From assembly GCF_002929225.1 (NCBI RefSeq), contig NZ_PISM01000022.1, positions 1 through 64,000 of the forward strand: DNA of 64,000 nt. Direction: 5' to 3'. Below, piece after piece: positions 1-9,146 of the stretch. The position numbers and the translations under genes are program-made. The stretch is from Stutzerimonas kunmingensis. Its GTDB lineage: Bacteria; Pseudomonadota; Gammaproteobacteria; Pseudomonadales; Pseudomonadaceae. Every line of letters starts with the position of its first letter. Position 1 is the stretch's first letter. The notes beneath the pieces were generated by a model that did no database searches, was not told where the DNA came from, and saw only the letters and a program-made list of their open reading frames with translations.

Positions 1-75
1 ATCGCCGTCGGTGAAGGCGCCAAGGCCTCGCTGAGCGCCTTCGATCACCTGATCCGGTCGTCCGCGCCGGCCTGA
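1..75 (+). CDS. ahpF: Alkyl hydroperoxide reductase subunit F, C-terminal end (partial)
   Basis: Only the last 24 codons and a TGA stop are inside the window. The peptide (IAVGEGAKASLSAFDHLIR plus a short tail) matches the C-terminal end of AhpF/thioredoxin-reductase-like flavoproteins. There the GxGAKASLSAF segment closes the FAD-binding fold. AhpF passes electrons from NADH to the peroxidase AhpC. The gene runs off the left edge, so domains and start cannot be judged. A strong hairpin terminator follows 18 bases after the stop. Confidence 0.75.
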   Translation: MAVGEGAKASLSAFDHLIRSSAPA

Positions 76-86
76 ATCGAAGCGCA

Positions 87-124
87 AAAAGAAGGGGAGC
101 AGCCGCGAGGTTGCTCCCCTTTTT
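87..124. terminator. Bidirectional intrinsic terminator between ahpF and the diguanylate cyclase gene
   Basis: An 8-bp stem GGGGAGCA/TGCTCCCC (94-101 with 112-119) is followed by T5 on the plus strand. An A-rich run (86-93) precedes it, which gives a U tract for the minus strand. It separates two convergent genes and probably stops transcription from both. Confidence 0.85.
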
Positions 125-140
125 CATTGCGTGCCGTTTG

Positions 141-1520
141 CTAGGCGAGCGCCGGACTGTGAAGCACGCAGCGATTGCGCCCTTCGTGTTTTGCCTGATA
201 CAGCGCCTGATCGGCCTGTTGCAGCAGACGTTCGTAATCCGGATGGCCGTCATGCACTGCCATCCCGATGCTGACGGTGACCTGCAGAACTGCTCCATTG
301 GATAGACGGAACTGCTCACGGGCGATGCGCTCGCGCAGCTTCTCTGCCGCGGCAAACGCCTTGTTGGCATCTATGTCCACTAATACCAGCAGGAACTCTT
401 CGCCGCCCAGGCGGAACGCATAGTCGCCACCGCGGGTGTTGCTGGCCAGCAGCGCACCGACCTGCTGCAGAATCTGGTCACCGCCGTCATGGCCATGGGT
501 GTCGTTGATGCGCTTGAAGTGGTCGACATCGATGGCGAGCACGCCGAAGGTGTTGTTCGACTGGCGCGCGTAAAGCACTTCCTTGGCCATCACCACCGGC
601 AGGAACTTGCGGTTGAGTAGCCGCGTCAGCACGTCTCGGCCGGCCTCGAGGTCGTTGGCCTGTTCGAACAGGCTGTCGAGCAGAAACTTGATCGAGCGGG
701 TCTGCTCGCGGATCTGATGCAGCTTGCCCAGCCGCGCACTGGCGTCCTGCAGCCCGCCAATGGCTTTGAGCTCCTGATCGATGCGCTCGATATAGTCGAG
801 GATACTGGCGCTTTCCGGCGAACCCTGGAACGCGTGGGAGGCCTTGTGGCGGAACCACAGGCCGAACTCGGAACCCGCCAGCTGCGGCAGCGCGCCGGTC
901 AGGTTGCCGATCGCCAGGTCGAACATCAGCTGATTCTCCCAATCGAGCAGTGCCGCGCGCTGTCGCTCCTTTTCGACGCCGATGTTCTGCGAGACGGAGA
1001 ACAGCCGATAGGCCTCCTCGGCGCGGGAGTTGCGATCGTGAGACTGGGAATAGGCGAAGCAGATGATCTCCACCGCCAGGTCGATCAGGTCGGAACCCAT
1101 GCGGGCCGCTTTGCGTCGCACTGGCTCGGCGAGATCGCGCTGTTCCAGCAACTGGCGCAGGCGGCCCTTGAGCGAGCGGGAGCCGCGCAGCACCAGGCTG
1201 ACCGGAATCTCGATGCGGGCGTGGATGTCGCCGACCTTGCGCTGGAGGTCGATGACGGCGTCGAGGTCGCTATGGGCCGTCGACGAACATACCGTGACGA
1301 TCCACTTCTGCATCGATTTGCCGAGGCGGTTCTTCACCTGATCGTGGGACAGGAAGCTGGCCGAATGGGGATCGGCAAGCATCTGGGAATAGAAATGCTC
1401 GGCCAGCTCGGCGCTCTTTTCTTCGGCAACGGCCTGCAGTGCGATAGCCGCTTCGGCAGGATAGCCGTCCAGCAGGCGCAGCCATTCGGCGACCAGCTGG
1501 TGGTTGGGTATTTGCTGCAT
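141..1520 (-). CDS. dosC: Globin-coupled sensor diguanylate cyclase (DosC/YddV-like)
   Basis: 459 aa, almost the length of E. coli DosC (460). The N-terminal ~155 residues look like a globin sensor domain. His100 in the DIHARIEIP segment sits where DosC has its proximal heme ligand, so O2 or another gas is the likely signal. A helical middle region follows. The C-terminal GGDEF domain (about 300-455) has the active-site motif GGEEF at 372-376, and an RGGD inhibitory I-site at 363-366, five residues upstream. It should make cyclic di-GMP from two GTP and be product-inhibited. No EAL domain is present. It lies 52 bp downstream of plsC on the same strand. The dosC name is by analogy; heme binding is inferred from sequence. 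Confidence 0.85.
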   Translation of the reverse strand: MQQIPNHQLVAEWLRLLDGYPAEAAIALQAVAEEKSAELAEHFYSQMLADPHSASFLSHDQVKNRLGKSMQKWIVTVCSSTAHSDLDAVIDLQRKVGDIHARIEIPVSLVLRGSRSLKGRLRQLLEQRDLAEPVRRKAARMGSDLIDLAVEIICFAYSQSHDRNSRAEEAYRLFSVSQNIGVEKERQRAALLDWENQLMFDLAIGNLTGALPQLAGSEFGLWFRHKASHAFQGSPESASILDYIERIDQELKAIGGLQDASARLGKLHQIREQTRSIKFLLDSLFEQANDLEAGRDVLTRLLNRKFLPVVMAKEVLYARQSNNTFGVLAIDVDHFKRINDTHGHDGGDQILQQVGALLASNTRGGDYAFRLGGEEFLLVLVDIDANKAFAAAEKLRERIAREQFRLSNGAVLQVTVSIGMAVHDGHPDYERLLQQADQALYQAKHEGRNRCVLHSPALA

Positions 1521-1572
1521 AGGGGACTCGTGAAGCTGAGGCGGGCGTCCCTGCCCTGCCTCAGCGTAGTGA

Positions 1573-2322
1573 TCAGAGGGTCGGGCGACCCTGAGCTTCG
1601 AGCTGGCTGACTTGCGCGTTGATCCAATCTTCGGCGCGTTGATTGAGCTCGGCGATGGCCCGCGGGCTTTCGCTGTCGGCGAACATGGCCGGGCCGATCA
1701 CCACCTGGATGGTGCCGGGACGCTTGCCCCAACCGGCCTTCGGCCAGAACATGCCGGCGTTGTGCGCGATGGGCAGCACTGGCAGACCGGCGTTGACTGC
1801 CAGGGCCGCGCCGCTGCGGGAGAACTTGCCCTGTTCACCCACTGGTACGCGGGTGCCTTCCGGGAAGATCAGCACCCAGGCGCCCTGCTCCAGACGCTCG
1901 TGACCCTGCTTGGCGACCTGGCGCAGCGCCGCCTTGGGGTTGTCGCGATCAATGGCGATCGGCTTGAGCAGCATGATCGCCCAGCCGAAGAACGGCACGC
2001 GCAACAACTCACGCTTGAGCACCTGAGTCAGCGGCTCGAAATAGGCCGAGAGAAAGAAGGTTTCCCAGGTGCTCTGGTGCTTGGCCAGGATCACGCAGGG
2101 ACGCGCCGGCACATTTTCCGCGCCATGCACCTCGTAGCGCAGGCCAACCAGCGTCTTGCCCAACCACACGGCGCAGCGACACCAGTTCTGTACCACGAAG
2201 CGATAGCGCGCGCGGAACGCCATGAACGGGGCGAACACCAGACTCACCAGGCACCAGGCGAACGCGGTGAACGCCAGCATGAAGTAGAACAGGGCGATAC
2301 GAACGGGTAACAGGAGGCTCAT
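1573..2322 (-). CDS. plsC: 1-acyl-sn-glycerol-3-phosphate acyltransferase
   Basis: 249 aa. Family motifs are visible: a HX4-acidic motif in KHQSTWET near residue 80, and the glycerophosphate-binding IFPEGTR segment near 155. A hydrophobic N-terminal segment (about 7-35) should anchor it in the inner membrane. It transfers an acyl chain to lysophosphatidic acid to give phosphatidic acid, the phospholipid precursor. The ATG overlaps the gmhB stop by 4 bp (ATGA), so the two are translationally coupled. P. aeruginosa has the same neighbour order and names its copy lptA. Confidence 0.88.
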   Translation of the reverse strand: MSLLLPVRIALFYFMLAFTAFAWCLVSLVFAPFMAFRARYRFVVQNWCRCAVWLGKTLVGLRYEVHGAENVPARPCVILAKHQSTWETFFLSAYFEPLTQVLKRELLRVPFFGWAIMLLKPIAIDRDNPKAALRQVAKQGHERLEQGAWVLIFPEGTRVPVGEQGKFSRSGAALAVNAGLPVLPIAHNAGMFWPKAGWGKRPGTIQVVIGPAMFADSESPRAIAELNQRAEDWINAQVSQLEAQGRPTL

Positions 2323-2861
2323 CGAGAACTCTCAAGTAGATGATCGACAACAGCGGCAAGGTCATCGAAGACCCGAGTGCCCGGCGGCAGAGTACCCTCC
2401 AGGGTGCGCAGGCCTTTGCCGGTCCTGACCAGATAAGGCACGCCGCCGAGCAGCATGCCGGCGTGCAGATCGCGGTGACTGTCGCCTACTACCGGTACAC
2501 CCTTCAGGTCCGCCAGACCGAAATGCTCGGCGATGCTGCGGAACATTCCAGGCTTCGGCTTGCGGCAGTTGCAGCCGTCGTCCGGGCCGTGTGGGCAGTG
2601 CACGATCAGGTCGATGCGCCCGCCCTGCTCCATCACCAGCTGCTGCATCTTGAAATGCATGTCGCCGAGGGTGCTCAGATCGAACTTGCCGCGCGCGACA
2701 CCGGACTGGTTGGTGGCCACCGCCACCGTCCAGCCGGCTTTGCACAGCCGCGCGATGGCTTCCAGCGACCCGGGAATGGGGATCCACTCCTCCAGCGACT
2801 TCACGTACTCGTCGGAGTCCTCGTTGATTACCCCGTCGCGGTCCAGCACGATCAGCTTCAC
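2319..2861 (-). CDS. gmhB: D-glycero-beta-D-manno-heptose 1,7-bisphosphate 7-phosphatase
   Basis: A HAD-family phosphatase of 180 aa from a GTG at 2859-2861. The catalytic motif LDRDGVINEDS lies at residues 5-15. The zinc-site cysteine cluster HCPHGPDDGCNCRKPKPGM identifies the GmhB branch. It removes the 7-phosphate during ADP-heptose synthesis for the LPS inner core. A longer reading from a TTG at 2897 would add 12 residues and overlap glyS. I prefer the GTG because it begins just before the catalytic motif, as in other Pseudomonas GmhB proteins, and lies 4 bases after the glyS stop. Confidence 0.88.
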   Translation of the reverse strand: MKLIVLDRDGVINEDSDEYVKSLEEWIPIPGSLEAIARLCKAGWTVAVATNQSGVARGKFDLSTLGDMHFKMQQLVMEQGGRIDLIVHCPHGPDDGCNCRKPKPGMFRSIAEHFGLADLKGVPVVGDSHRDLHAGMLLGGVPYLVRTGKGLRTLEGTLPPGTRVFDDLAAVVDHLLESSR

Positions 2862-2865
2862 GGGC

Positions 2866-4920
2866 TTAGCCAAGTGCGGAAATATCGGCAACGCCAAGGA
2901 ACAGTCCTCTCAGCCGGGCCAGCAAGGCATAACGATTGGCACGTACCGAAGCGTCTTCGGCATTTACCAGCACCGCCTCGAAGAAGGCATCCACCGGGCC
3001 ACGCAGGTGCGCCAAACGCTCCAGCGCCTCGCGGTACTGACGCGCGGCGGCCAACGGTTGTACCGCCTGCTCGGCCTGCTGAATCGCCGAGTACAGCGAG
3101 AACTCGGTGGCGTTGTCGAACCAGCGTGGCTCTACCGCTTCCGGCAGCTTCGCATCGAACTTGCTCAGCAGGTTGGAGACGCGCTTGTTGGCGGCAGCCA
3201 GGGACGCCGCTTCCGGCAATGTGCGGAACGCCTGCACGGCCTGCACGCGCTGGTCGAAGTCCAGCGCCGAACCAGGCTGCACGGCACGCACCGAGAGGTA
3301 GGCAGCGACGTCGACGCCTTCGTCCTCGTAGCGCGCACGCAGGCGATCGAAGATGAACTCCAGGACCTGATCGGCGAGGCCGGCCGACTTGACCTGCGTA
3401 CCGAACTGGCCGATGGCGAAGTTCACTGCCTCGACCAGGTTCAGGTCCAGCTGCTTCTCGATGAGGATGCGCAGTACGCCAAGGGCGGCGCGGCGCAGGG
3501 CGTAGGGGTCCTTGGAGCCGGTCGGCAGCATGCCGATGCCGAAGATCCCGACCAGGGTATCGAGCTTGTCCGCCACGGCCACAGCTGCGCCAGTGAGTGT
3601 GCTCGGCAGCTCGCCGCCGGCACCGCGCGGCATGTACTGCTCGTTCAGCGCCAGCGCCACATCTTCCGGCTCGCCGTCGTTGAGCGCGTAGTAGTAACCG
3701 GCAACGCCCTGCATTTCCGGAAACTCGCCAACCATCTCGGTGGCCAGGTCGCACTTACAGAGCAGGCCGGCGCGCGCGGCGCGCTGCTTGTCGCCGCCGG
3801 TACGCTCGGCGATCAGCCCGGCCAGGCGCGAGACGCGCTCGGCCTTGTCATAGACGGTGCCGAGCTGGGCCTGGAATACCACGTTTTTCAGGCGTTCGTT
3901 GAAGCTGTCGAGCTTCTGCTTCTTGTCCTGCTTGAAGAAGAACTCGGCGTCGGTCAGGCGCGGGCGTACGACTTTCTCGTTGCCGGAAACGATCTGCGCC
4001 GGGTCCTTCGATTCGATGTTCGCCACGGTGATGAAGCGCGGCAGCAGCCTGCCGTTGGCGTCCAGCAGGCAGAAGTACTTCTGGTTGTCCTGCATGGTGG
4101 TGATCAGCGCTTCCTGCGGCACTTCGAGGAAGCGTTCCTCGAACGAGCAGACCAGCGGCACCGGCCACTCGACCAGCGCGGTCACTTCATCGAGCAGCGC
4201 CGGCGGCACGATGGCCGTACCGTTCTGCTCGGCAGCCAGCTGCTCGACGCGCTTGGCGATCAGCTCGCGGCGCTCGACGAAGTCGGCGATCACATGGGCG
4301 CCACGCAGGTCTTCCAGATAGCTGGAAGGCTTGGAAATATGCACCTGGCCCGGGCTGTGGAAGCGGTGGCCGCGGGATTCGCGTCCGGCGCGCTGGGCGA
4401 GGATCTCGCAATCGATGACCTGCTCGCCGAAGAGCATCACCAGCCACTGGGTCGGACGGACGAACTCTTCCTTGCGTGCGGCCCAGCGCATGCGCTTAGG
4501 GATCGGCAGATCGTTCAGCGAGGTCGCGACGATACCCGGCAGCAGTTCGGCAGCCGGTTGGCCCTCGATGGTACGGCTGAACTTGAGCTTCGGCCCGCTG
4601 CGATCGATCTCGGCGAGGTCGACGCCACACTTGCGGGCAAAGCCCAGGGCAGCCTGGGTCGGCTCACCGTCGGCGTCGAAGGCGGCCTGCATCGGGGGGC
4701 CGTCGAGGTTGATGCTGCGATCAGGCTGCTGAGTCGCCAGCTGCTCGACCAGCACCGCCAGGCGGCGCGGCGCGGCGTAGGCCTGGGCTTTCACGAAGTC
4801 CAGGCCGGCGTCCTTCAGGCCCTTCTCGATACCGGCGCAGAAAGCTTCGGCCAGCTTGGCGAGCGCCTTCGGTGGCAGTTCTTCGGTACCCAGTTCGACG
4901 AGGAAATCCAGTGCACTCAT
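2866..4920 (-). CDS. glyS: Glycine-tRNA ligase, beta subunit
   Basis: 684 aa, the usual size for the beta chain of the bacterial alpha2beta2 glycyl-tRNA synthetase. The N-terminus ([15 protein letters not shown]) and the central GVAGYYY segment are typical of GlyS. The C-terminal part (from about 560) carries the anticodon-binding-like DALR region. It pairs with GlyQ to charge tRNA-Gly. Its ATG overlaps the glyQ stop by 4 bp, consistent with coupled translation of subunits needed in equal amounts. Confidence 0.96.
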   Translation of the reverse strand: MSALDFLVELGTEELPPKALAKLAEAFCAGIEKGLKDAGLDFVKAQAYAAPRRLAVLVEQLATQQPDRSINLDGPPMQAAFDADGEPTQAALGFARKCGVDLAEIDRSGPKLKFSRTIEGQPAAELLPGIVATSLNDLPIPKRMRWAARKEEFVRPTQWLVMLFGEQVIDCEILAQRAGRESRGHRFHSPGQVHISKPSSYLEDLRGAHVIADFVERRELIAKRVEQLAAEQNGTAIVPPALLDEVTALVEWPVPLVCSFEERFLEVPQEALITTMQDNQKYFCLLDANGRLLPRFITVANIESKDPAQIVSGNEKVVRPRLTDAEFFFKQDKKQKLDSFNERLKNVVFQAQLGTVYDKAERVSRLAGLIAERTGGDKQRAARAGLLCKCDLATEMVGEFPEMQGVAGYYYALNDGEPEDVALALNEQYMPRGAGGELPSTLTGAAVAVADKLDTLVGIFGIGMLPTGSKDPYALRRAALGVLRILIEKQLDLNLVEAVNFAIGQFGTQVKSAGLADQVLEFIFDRLRARYEDEGVDVAAYLSVRAVQPGSALDFDQRVQAVQAFRTLPEAASLAAANKRVSNLLSKFDAKLPEAVEPRWFDNATEFSLYSAIQQAEQAVQPLAAARQYREALERLAHLRGPVDAFFEAVLVNAEDASVRANRYALLARLRGLFLGVADISALG

Positions 4921-5864
4921 TCTGCAGCCTCCAGCTTGGCCAGCACTTCGTCACGCAGTTCGGGGGTGGCCATGGGGAAGCCGAGTTTGGCCCGGGCCAG
5001 CAGGTAGCTCTGGGCGATCGAGCGGGCCAGGCTGCGCACGCGCAGGATGTATTGCTGGCGCGCGGTGACCGAAATGGCACGGCGGGCATCGAGCAGGTTG
5101 AAGGTGTGCGACGCCTTGACCACCATTTCGTAGGCCGGCAGCGGCAGCTCGGCAGCCATCAGACGGTTGGCCTCGCTCTCGTAGAAATCGAAGAGTTCGA
5201 ACAGCTTCGGCACATTGGCGTGCTCGAAGTTGTAGGTCGACTGCTCCACCTCGTTCTGGTGGAACACATCGCCGTAGGTCACGGTGCCGAACGGGCCATC
5301 AGCCCAGATCAGGTCGTAGACCGAGTCGACGCCCTGCAGGTACATGGCCAGGCGCTCGAGACCGTAGGTGATCTCGCCGGTGACCGGGTAGCACTCCACG
5401 CCGCCGACCTGCTGGAAGTAGGTGAACTGGGTGACTTCCATGCCGTTGAGCCAGACTTCCCAGCCCAGACCCCAGGCGCCCAGGGTCGGCGATTCCCAGT
5501 TGTCCTCGACGAAGCGTACGTCGTGCACCGAGGTGTCGACGCCGATGCGGCGTAGCGACTCCAGGTACAGGTCCTGGATGTTGTCCGGGTTGGGCTTGAG
5601 CACCACCTGGAACTGGTAGTAGTGCTGCAGGCGGTTGGGGTTCTCGCCATAGCGGCCATCGGCCGGGCGGCGCGAAGGCTGAACATAGGCGGCGTTCCAG
5701 GTCTCGGGACCGATGGCGCGCAGGAAGGTGGCGGTGTGGAATGTACCGGCGCCCATTTCCATGTCATAGGGCTGCAGGACCACGCAACCCTGCTCGGCCC
5801 AGTAGCTTTGCAGGGCGAGGATCAGGTCTTGGAAGGTGCGCACGGCAGGCGTAGTCTGGCTCAA
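4917..5864 (-). CDS. glyQ: Glycine-tRNA ligase, alpha subunit
   Basis: 315 aa from a TTG start at 5862-5864, giving [18 protein letters not shown] as the conserved N-terminus. An AGGTGA Shine-Dalgarno sits 4 bases upstream. An ORF extending to 5978 would add 38 residues with no family counterpart, so I reject it. The class II synthetase core is obvious: [13 protein letters not shown], the [13 protein letters not shown] segment and [13 protein letters not shown]. This subunit binds glycine and ATP. First gene of the glyQ-glyS-gmhB-plsC run. It is divergent from tag, with about 107 bp between them for the promoters. Confidence 0.95.
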   Translation of the reverse strand: MSQTTPAVRTFQDLILALQSYWAEQGCVVLQPYDMEMGAGTFHTATFLRAIGPETWNAAYVQPSRRPADGRYGENPNRLQHYYQFQVVLKPNPDNIQDLYLESLRRIGVDTSVHDVRFVEDNWESPTLGAWGLGWEVWLNGMEVTQFTYFQQVGGVECYPVTGEITYGLERLAMYLQGVDSVYDLIWADGPFGTVTYGDVFHQNEVEQSTYNFEHANVPKLFELFDFYESEANRLMAAELPLPAYEMVVKASHTFNLLDARRAISVTARQQYILRVRSLARSIAQSYLLARAKLGFPMATPELRDEVLAKLEAAE

Positions 5865-5971
5865 AATTTCACCTGTGCTGGGCTTCGACAGAAAGCCTCG
5901 AAGTATACCCCCCGCATGGTCGCGCTTGCGATGGTTTCGGCCATCGGACGAGGCCTGCGCAAGGAGACGAC

Positions 5972-6544
5972 ATGCCACGTTGCGCCTGGTGCGGCACGGA
6001 CCCGCTGTACATCGACTACCACGATCGCGAATGGGGCGTACCGGCCCGCGATCCGCAGGTACTGTTCGAATTCCTCTTGCTCGAAGCCTTTCAGGCCGGG
6101 CTCTCCTGGATCACCGTGTTGCGCAAGCGCGAGCGCTACCGGCAGGTGCTGTTCGGTTTCGATGCCGAACGCCTGGCGCGCATGAGCGATGCCGAGATCG
6201 ACGAGCGCATGCTGGACCCCGGCATCATCCGCAACCGTCTCAAGCTCAAGGCGGCGCGGCAGAATGCCCGCGCCTGGTTGCAGCTGGAGGATCCGGTGGG
6301 TTTCGTCTGGTCGTTCGTCGGCGGCGAGCCGAAGATCAACCGCTTCGAGCGCATCGATCAGGTGCCGGCGGTCTCCCCTGAGGCCGAGGCGATGAGCCGC
6401 GCGCTTAAGAAGGCCGGCTTCAGCTTCGTCGGCCCGACCATCTGCTACGCCTACATGCAGGCCTGCGGCATGGTCATGGACCACCTGACCGATTGCCAGC
6501 GCCACGCCGAGCTGGCCGGGATGCTTGAAACACTGCACGCCTGA
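5972..6544 (+). CDS. tag: DNA-3-methyladenine glycosylase I
   Basis: 190 aa. The zinc ligands Cys4 and His17 are in place (MPRCAWCG... and DYHDREWG). A second His/Cys pair near the C-terminus (DHLTDCQRH) completes the Tag zinc snap. Glu38 in [12 protein letters not shown] is at the position of the catalytic or base-contacting glutamate. It excises 3-methyladenine from alkylated DNA. The ATG is preceded by AAGGAGA at good spacing. Divergent from glyQ, as in P. aeruginosa. Confidence 0.93.
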   Translation: MPRCAWCGTDPLYIDYHDREWGVPARDPQVLFEFLLLEAFQAGLSWITVLRKRERYRQVLFGFDAERLARMSDAEIDERMLDPGIIRNRLKLKAARQNARAWLQLEDPVGFVWSFVGGEPKINRFERIDQVPAVSPEAEAMSRALKKAGFSFVGPTICYAYMQACGMVMDHLTDCQRHAELAGMLETLHA

Positions 6545-6636
6545 GCTGCCAGGATGTATGTCGTTGCCGCCGCTGCGCCTGAAAGCTGGCGACGGTTGCA
6601 GGTAGACTAGGCAACCTGAAAATTTCGGAGTGCGGT

Positions 6637-7524
6637 GTGGAAAAGCTCAAAGGTGCCATCGTCGTCGGCTCCCTGCGACTGTTCGCTCGACTGCCCTGGC
6701 GCATGGTCCAGGGCCTGGGCTCGATGATCGGCTGGCTGATGTGGAAGCTGCCGAACCGCTCGCGGGACGTCGCGCGAATCAACCTGCACAAGTGCTTCCC
6801 CGAGCTGAGCCCGGCGGAACTCGACGCCCTGCTCGGCCGCACCCTGCGTGAAACCGGCATGACCTTCACCGAAAGCGCCTGCGCCTGGATCTGGCCGGCG
6901 GCAAAGACCCTGAAACTGGTCCGCGAAGTCGAAGGCCTGGACGTGCTGCAAGCGGCGCTGGCCTCGGGCAAGGGCGTGGTCGGCATCACCAGTCACCTGG
7001 GCAATTGGGAAGTGCTCAATCATTTCTACTGCGCGCAATGCAAGCCGATCATCTTCTACCGACCGCCGAAACTGAAGGCGGTGGACGATCTGCTGCGCCA
7101 GCAGCGTGTGCAGCTGGGCAATCGCGTCGCGCCCTCGACCAGGGAAGGCATTCTCAGCGTCATCAAGGAGGTTCGGCGCGGTGGTGCGGTGGGTATTCCG
7201 GCGGACCCGGAGCCGAGCGAAGGCAGTGGCATCTTCGTGCCCTTCTTCGCCACCCAGGCGCTGACCAGCAAGTTCGTGCCCGGCATGCTCGCCGGCGGCA
7301 AGGCGGTTGGGGTGTTCCTTCATGCATTGCGTCTGGAGGACGGTTCGGGCTACAAGGTCGTCCTCGAGGCCGCGCCCGAAGGGATGTACAGCGAAGATGC
7401 GGAAACTGGCGTAGCGGCGATGAGCGCAATGATCGAGAAGTATGTGCGCGCCTATCCCAGCCAGTACATGTGGACCATGAAGCGCTTCAAGAAACGCCCC
7501 TCCGGCGAGAAGCGCTGGTACTGA
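6637..7524 (+). CDS. lpxL: Lipid A biosynthesis lauroyl/secondary acyltransferase (LpxL/HtrB family)
   Basis: 295 aa from a GTG start. It belongs to the lysophospholipid/lipid A late acyltransferase family. The HX4E catalytic motif is HLGNWE at 120-125. An N-terminal hydrophobic or amphipathic stretch (8-36) suggests inner-membrane attachment. It should add a secondary acyl chain to Kdo2-lipid A or its precursor. P. aeruginosa has its htrB1 gene at the same place, after tag. Pseudomonads carry several paralogs, so the exact acyl position cannot be read from sequence. Confidence 0.85.
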   Translation: MEKLKGAIVVGSLRLFARLPWRMVQGLGSMIGWLMWKLPNRSRDVARINLHKCFPELSPAELDALLGRTLRETGMTFTESACAWIWPAAKTLKLVREVEGLDVLQAALASGKGVVGITSHLGNWEVLNHFYCAQCKPIIFYRPPKLKAVDDLLRQQRVQLGNRVAPSTREGILSVIKEVRRGGAVGIPADPEPSEGSGIFVPFFATQALTSKFVPGMLAGGKAVGVFLHALRLEDGSGYKVVLEAAPEGMYSEDAETGVAAMSAMIEKYVRAYPSQYMWTMKRFKKRPSGEKRWY

Positions 7525-7557
7525 TCAGGCTCAAACAACAACAACAGGGACGAGCGC

Positions 7558-7824
7558 ATGCAAAACCAGAGACAGCATCCGCGTACCAACATGAAGTGCC
7601 GCATCCGCATTGCGCATCCGGCCTTTGGCGAGGTCTTCGCGCAGACCCGTGATCTATCCGATGGCGGCGTCTACGTCCGGCATCCGGAGCTGGTGGTGCT
7701 GCATCCCGGCGACGAGGTGACCGGCCAGGTCCAGGACCTGCCGATTCCGGCGCCGGAACTGCGAATGGTGGTGATGCGGGTGGATGCCGAAGGGGTCGGC
7801 CTGCAGTTCGTGCACGAAACCTGA
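7558..7824 (+). CDS. PilZ domain cyclic di-GMP binding protein
   Basis: 88 aa, essentially one PilZ domain. The two c-di-GMP binding signatures are present: RxxxR as RQHPR near residue 5, and DxSxxG as DLSDGG near residue 37. It lies 33 bp after the lpxL-like gene and may be cotranscribed. A diguanylate cyclase gene lies 6 kb away, but no direct link is shown by the sequence. The target of this single-domain adaptor is unknown. Confidence 0.88.
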   Translation: MQNQRQHPRTNMKCRIRIAHPAFGEVFAQTRDLSDGGVYVRHPELVVLHPGDEVTGQVQDLPIPAPELRMVVMRVDAEGVGLQFVHET

Positions 7825-7846
7825 CCGCTGGCCGCGGCGCGCCGGT

Positions 7847-8164
7847 TCAGTCGGGCGTCAGCCGGTCGAGCCGGCGCAGGAATACGGTCATTTCCTTTTC
7901 CGCCTGCTTGTCGCCCTGGGCGTTCGCCGCGGCGATTCCGCGCTCCCACGCCTGATGGGCGCCGGGCTTGTCGCCATCGGCCTGCAGCGCCTTGCCCAGC
8001 AGTTTCCACGCGGCGGAGTATTTCGGATCGAGTTCGACGCAGCGGCGCAGGTGCTCTGCCGCCCGCCCCGGCTGCCCGGCATCCATGTAGCCCTTGCCGA
8101 GGCCGAAACGCAGCATCGGATTGTCCATGCCTTGGGAAAGCATCTTTTCCAGCGATTCGAGCAT
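7847..8164 (-). CDS. Tetratricopeptide repeat protein, small cytoplasmic
   Basis: 105 aa with about two to three TPR units (GLGKGYMDAGQPGRAAEHLR and AAWKLLGKALQADGDKPGA are typical helix pairs). No signal peptide or membrane segment is visible. It is probably a protein-protein interaction scaffold. Convergent with the PilZ gene 22 bp away. Partner and role are not apparent. Confidence 0.8.
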   Translation of the reverse strand: MLESLEKMLSQGMDNPMLRFGLGKGYMDAGQPGRAAEHLRRCVELDPKYSAAWKLLGKALQADGDKPGAHQAWERGIAAANAQGDKQAEKEMTVFLRRLDRLTPD

Positions 8165-8309
8165 CTTGAAGACCTTTTCGGTGCAGCGCTCCGGGGCGTT
8201 TCCTCACTTTAGTGCATCGCCGCCGGCGGGCAATAGCGGCAGCATACGCCATTGGTCTTAGCTGCTGCGGGGCTTTCGCCGTCTTCGTGTGGGCTGGGTC
8301 GCAAGCGGC

Positions 8310-9146
8310 TCAGTGGGCCTCGTTGACCGCGCTGAGAAACTCCCGGGTGCGTTCCTCGCGCGGGTTGTTGAACAGCTCGTCCGGGCTGCCCTGCTCGTGA
8401 ATCCGACCCTGGTGGAAGAAGCACACGCGATCGGCGAACTCACGGGCAAAGCCCATCTGGTGGGTCACCATCAGCATCGTCAGGTTGTGCGCCTCGCCGA
8501 GGCGGCGGATGACATTGAGCACTTCGCCGCAGAGCTCCGGGTCCAGCGCCGAGGTCACTTCGTCGAACAGCATCACCTTCGGCCGCATCGCCAGTGCGCG
8601 GGCAATCGCCACGCGCTGTTGCTGACCGCCGGAGAGTTGCGCCGGGAAGTGCTCCAGCTTGTCCTCCAGGCCGACCATGGCCAGCAGCTCCTCTGCCCGC
8701 TCGCGGGCCTCGCGCTTGCTCAGCCCGAGCACCTGCACCGGCGCTTCCATGACGTTCTGCAACGCGTTCATGTGCGGGAACAGGTTGAAGCTCTGGAACA
8801 CCATGCCGACCTTGCCACGCACCCGTCGCAGGTGACGGGCATTGGCCGGCACCAACTGCCCGCTGGTGTCGGGCATGTGCGTCAGCGGCTCGCCGTCGAC
8901 CTCGATCACGCCTTCGTCAATGCCTTCCAGGGTCATCAGCACCCGCAACAGGGTGGATTTGCCCGAGCCGCTGGGGCCGATGATCGCGACCTTCTCGCCT
9001 TCCTCGATCTGCAGGTCGAGCCCGTCGAGCACGGTCAGTTCACCGTAGCGCTTGGTCACGCCGGCGAAGCGCACCAAAGGTTGCGCCTGCTCCGGTTGTT
9101 GCGGCGTCGGGTTCAGGGTGTCCGTGGACTGCATCGGCGTATTCAT
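8310..9146 (-). CDS. ehuA: Amino-acid/ectoine-type ABC transporter ATP-binding protein (EhuA-like)
   Basis: 278 aa from the ATG at 9146. Walker A is GPSGSGKST, the signature is LSGGQQQR, Walker B is VMLFDEVTS with a following SALDP, and the H-loop is in VTHQMGF. These place it in the polar amino acid transporter (PAAT) ATPase family. The first 25 residues before RFAGVTKRYG are a Pro/Gln-rich extension. The ATG overlaps the ehuD stop by 4 bp. Last gene of the ehuBCDA operon. A frame running further upstream to 9446 is only readthrough over ehuD. Confidence 0.8.
   Translation of the reverse strand: MNTPMQSTDTLNPTPQQPEQAQPLVRFAGVTKRYGELTVLDGLDLQIEEGEKVAIIGPSGSGKSTLLRVLMTLEGIDEGVIEVDGEPLTHMPDTSGQLVPANARHLRRVRGKVGMVFQSFNLFPHMNALQNVMEAPVQVLGLSKREARERAEELLAMVGLEDKLEHFPAQLSGGQQQRVAIARALAMRPKVMLFDEVTSALDPELCGEVLNVIRRLGEAHNLTMLMVTHQMGFAREFADRVCFFHQGRIHEQGSPDELFNNPREERTREFLSAVNEAH

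Noticed and set aside
2533..5007. 824-aa open frame antisense to glyS and glyQ
   Set aside because: It mirrors the high-GC codon pattern of the real genes, has no ribosome site or domain, and the minus strand is clearly glyS/glyQ.
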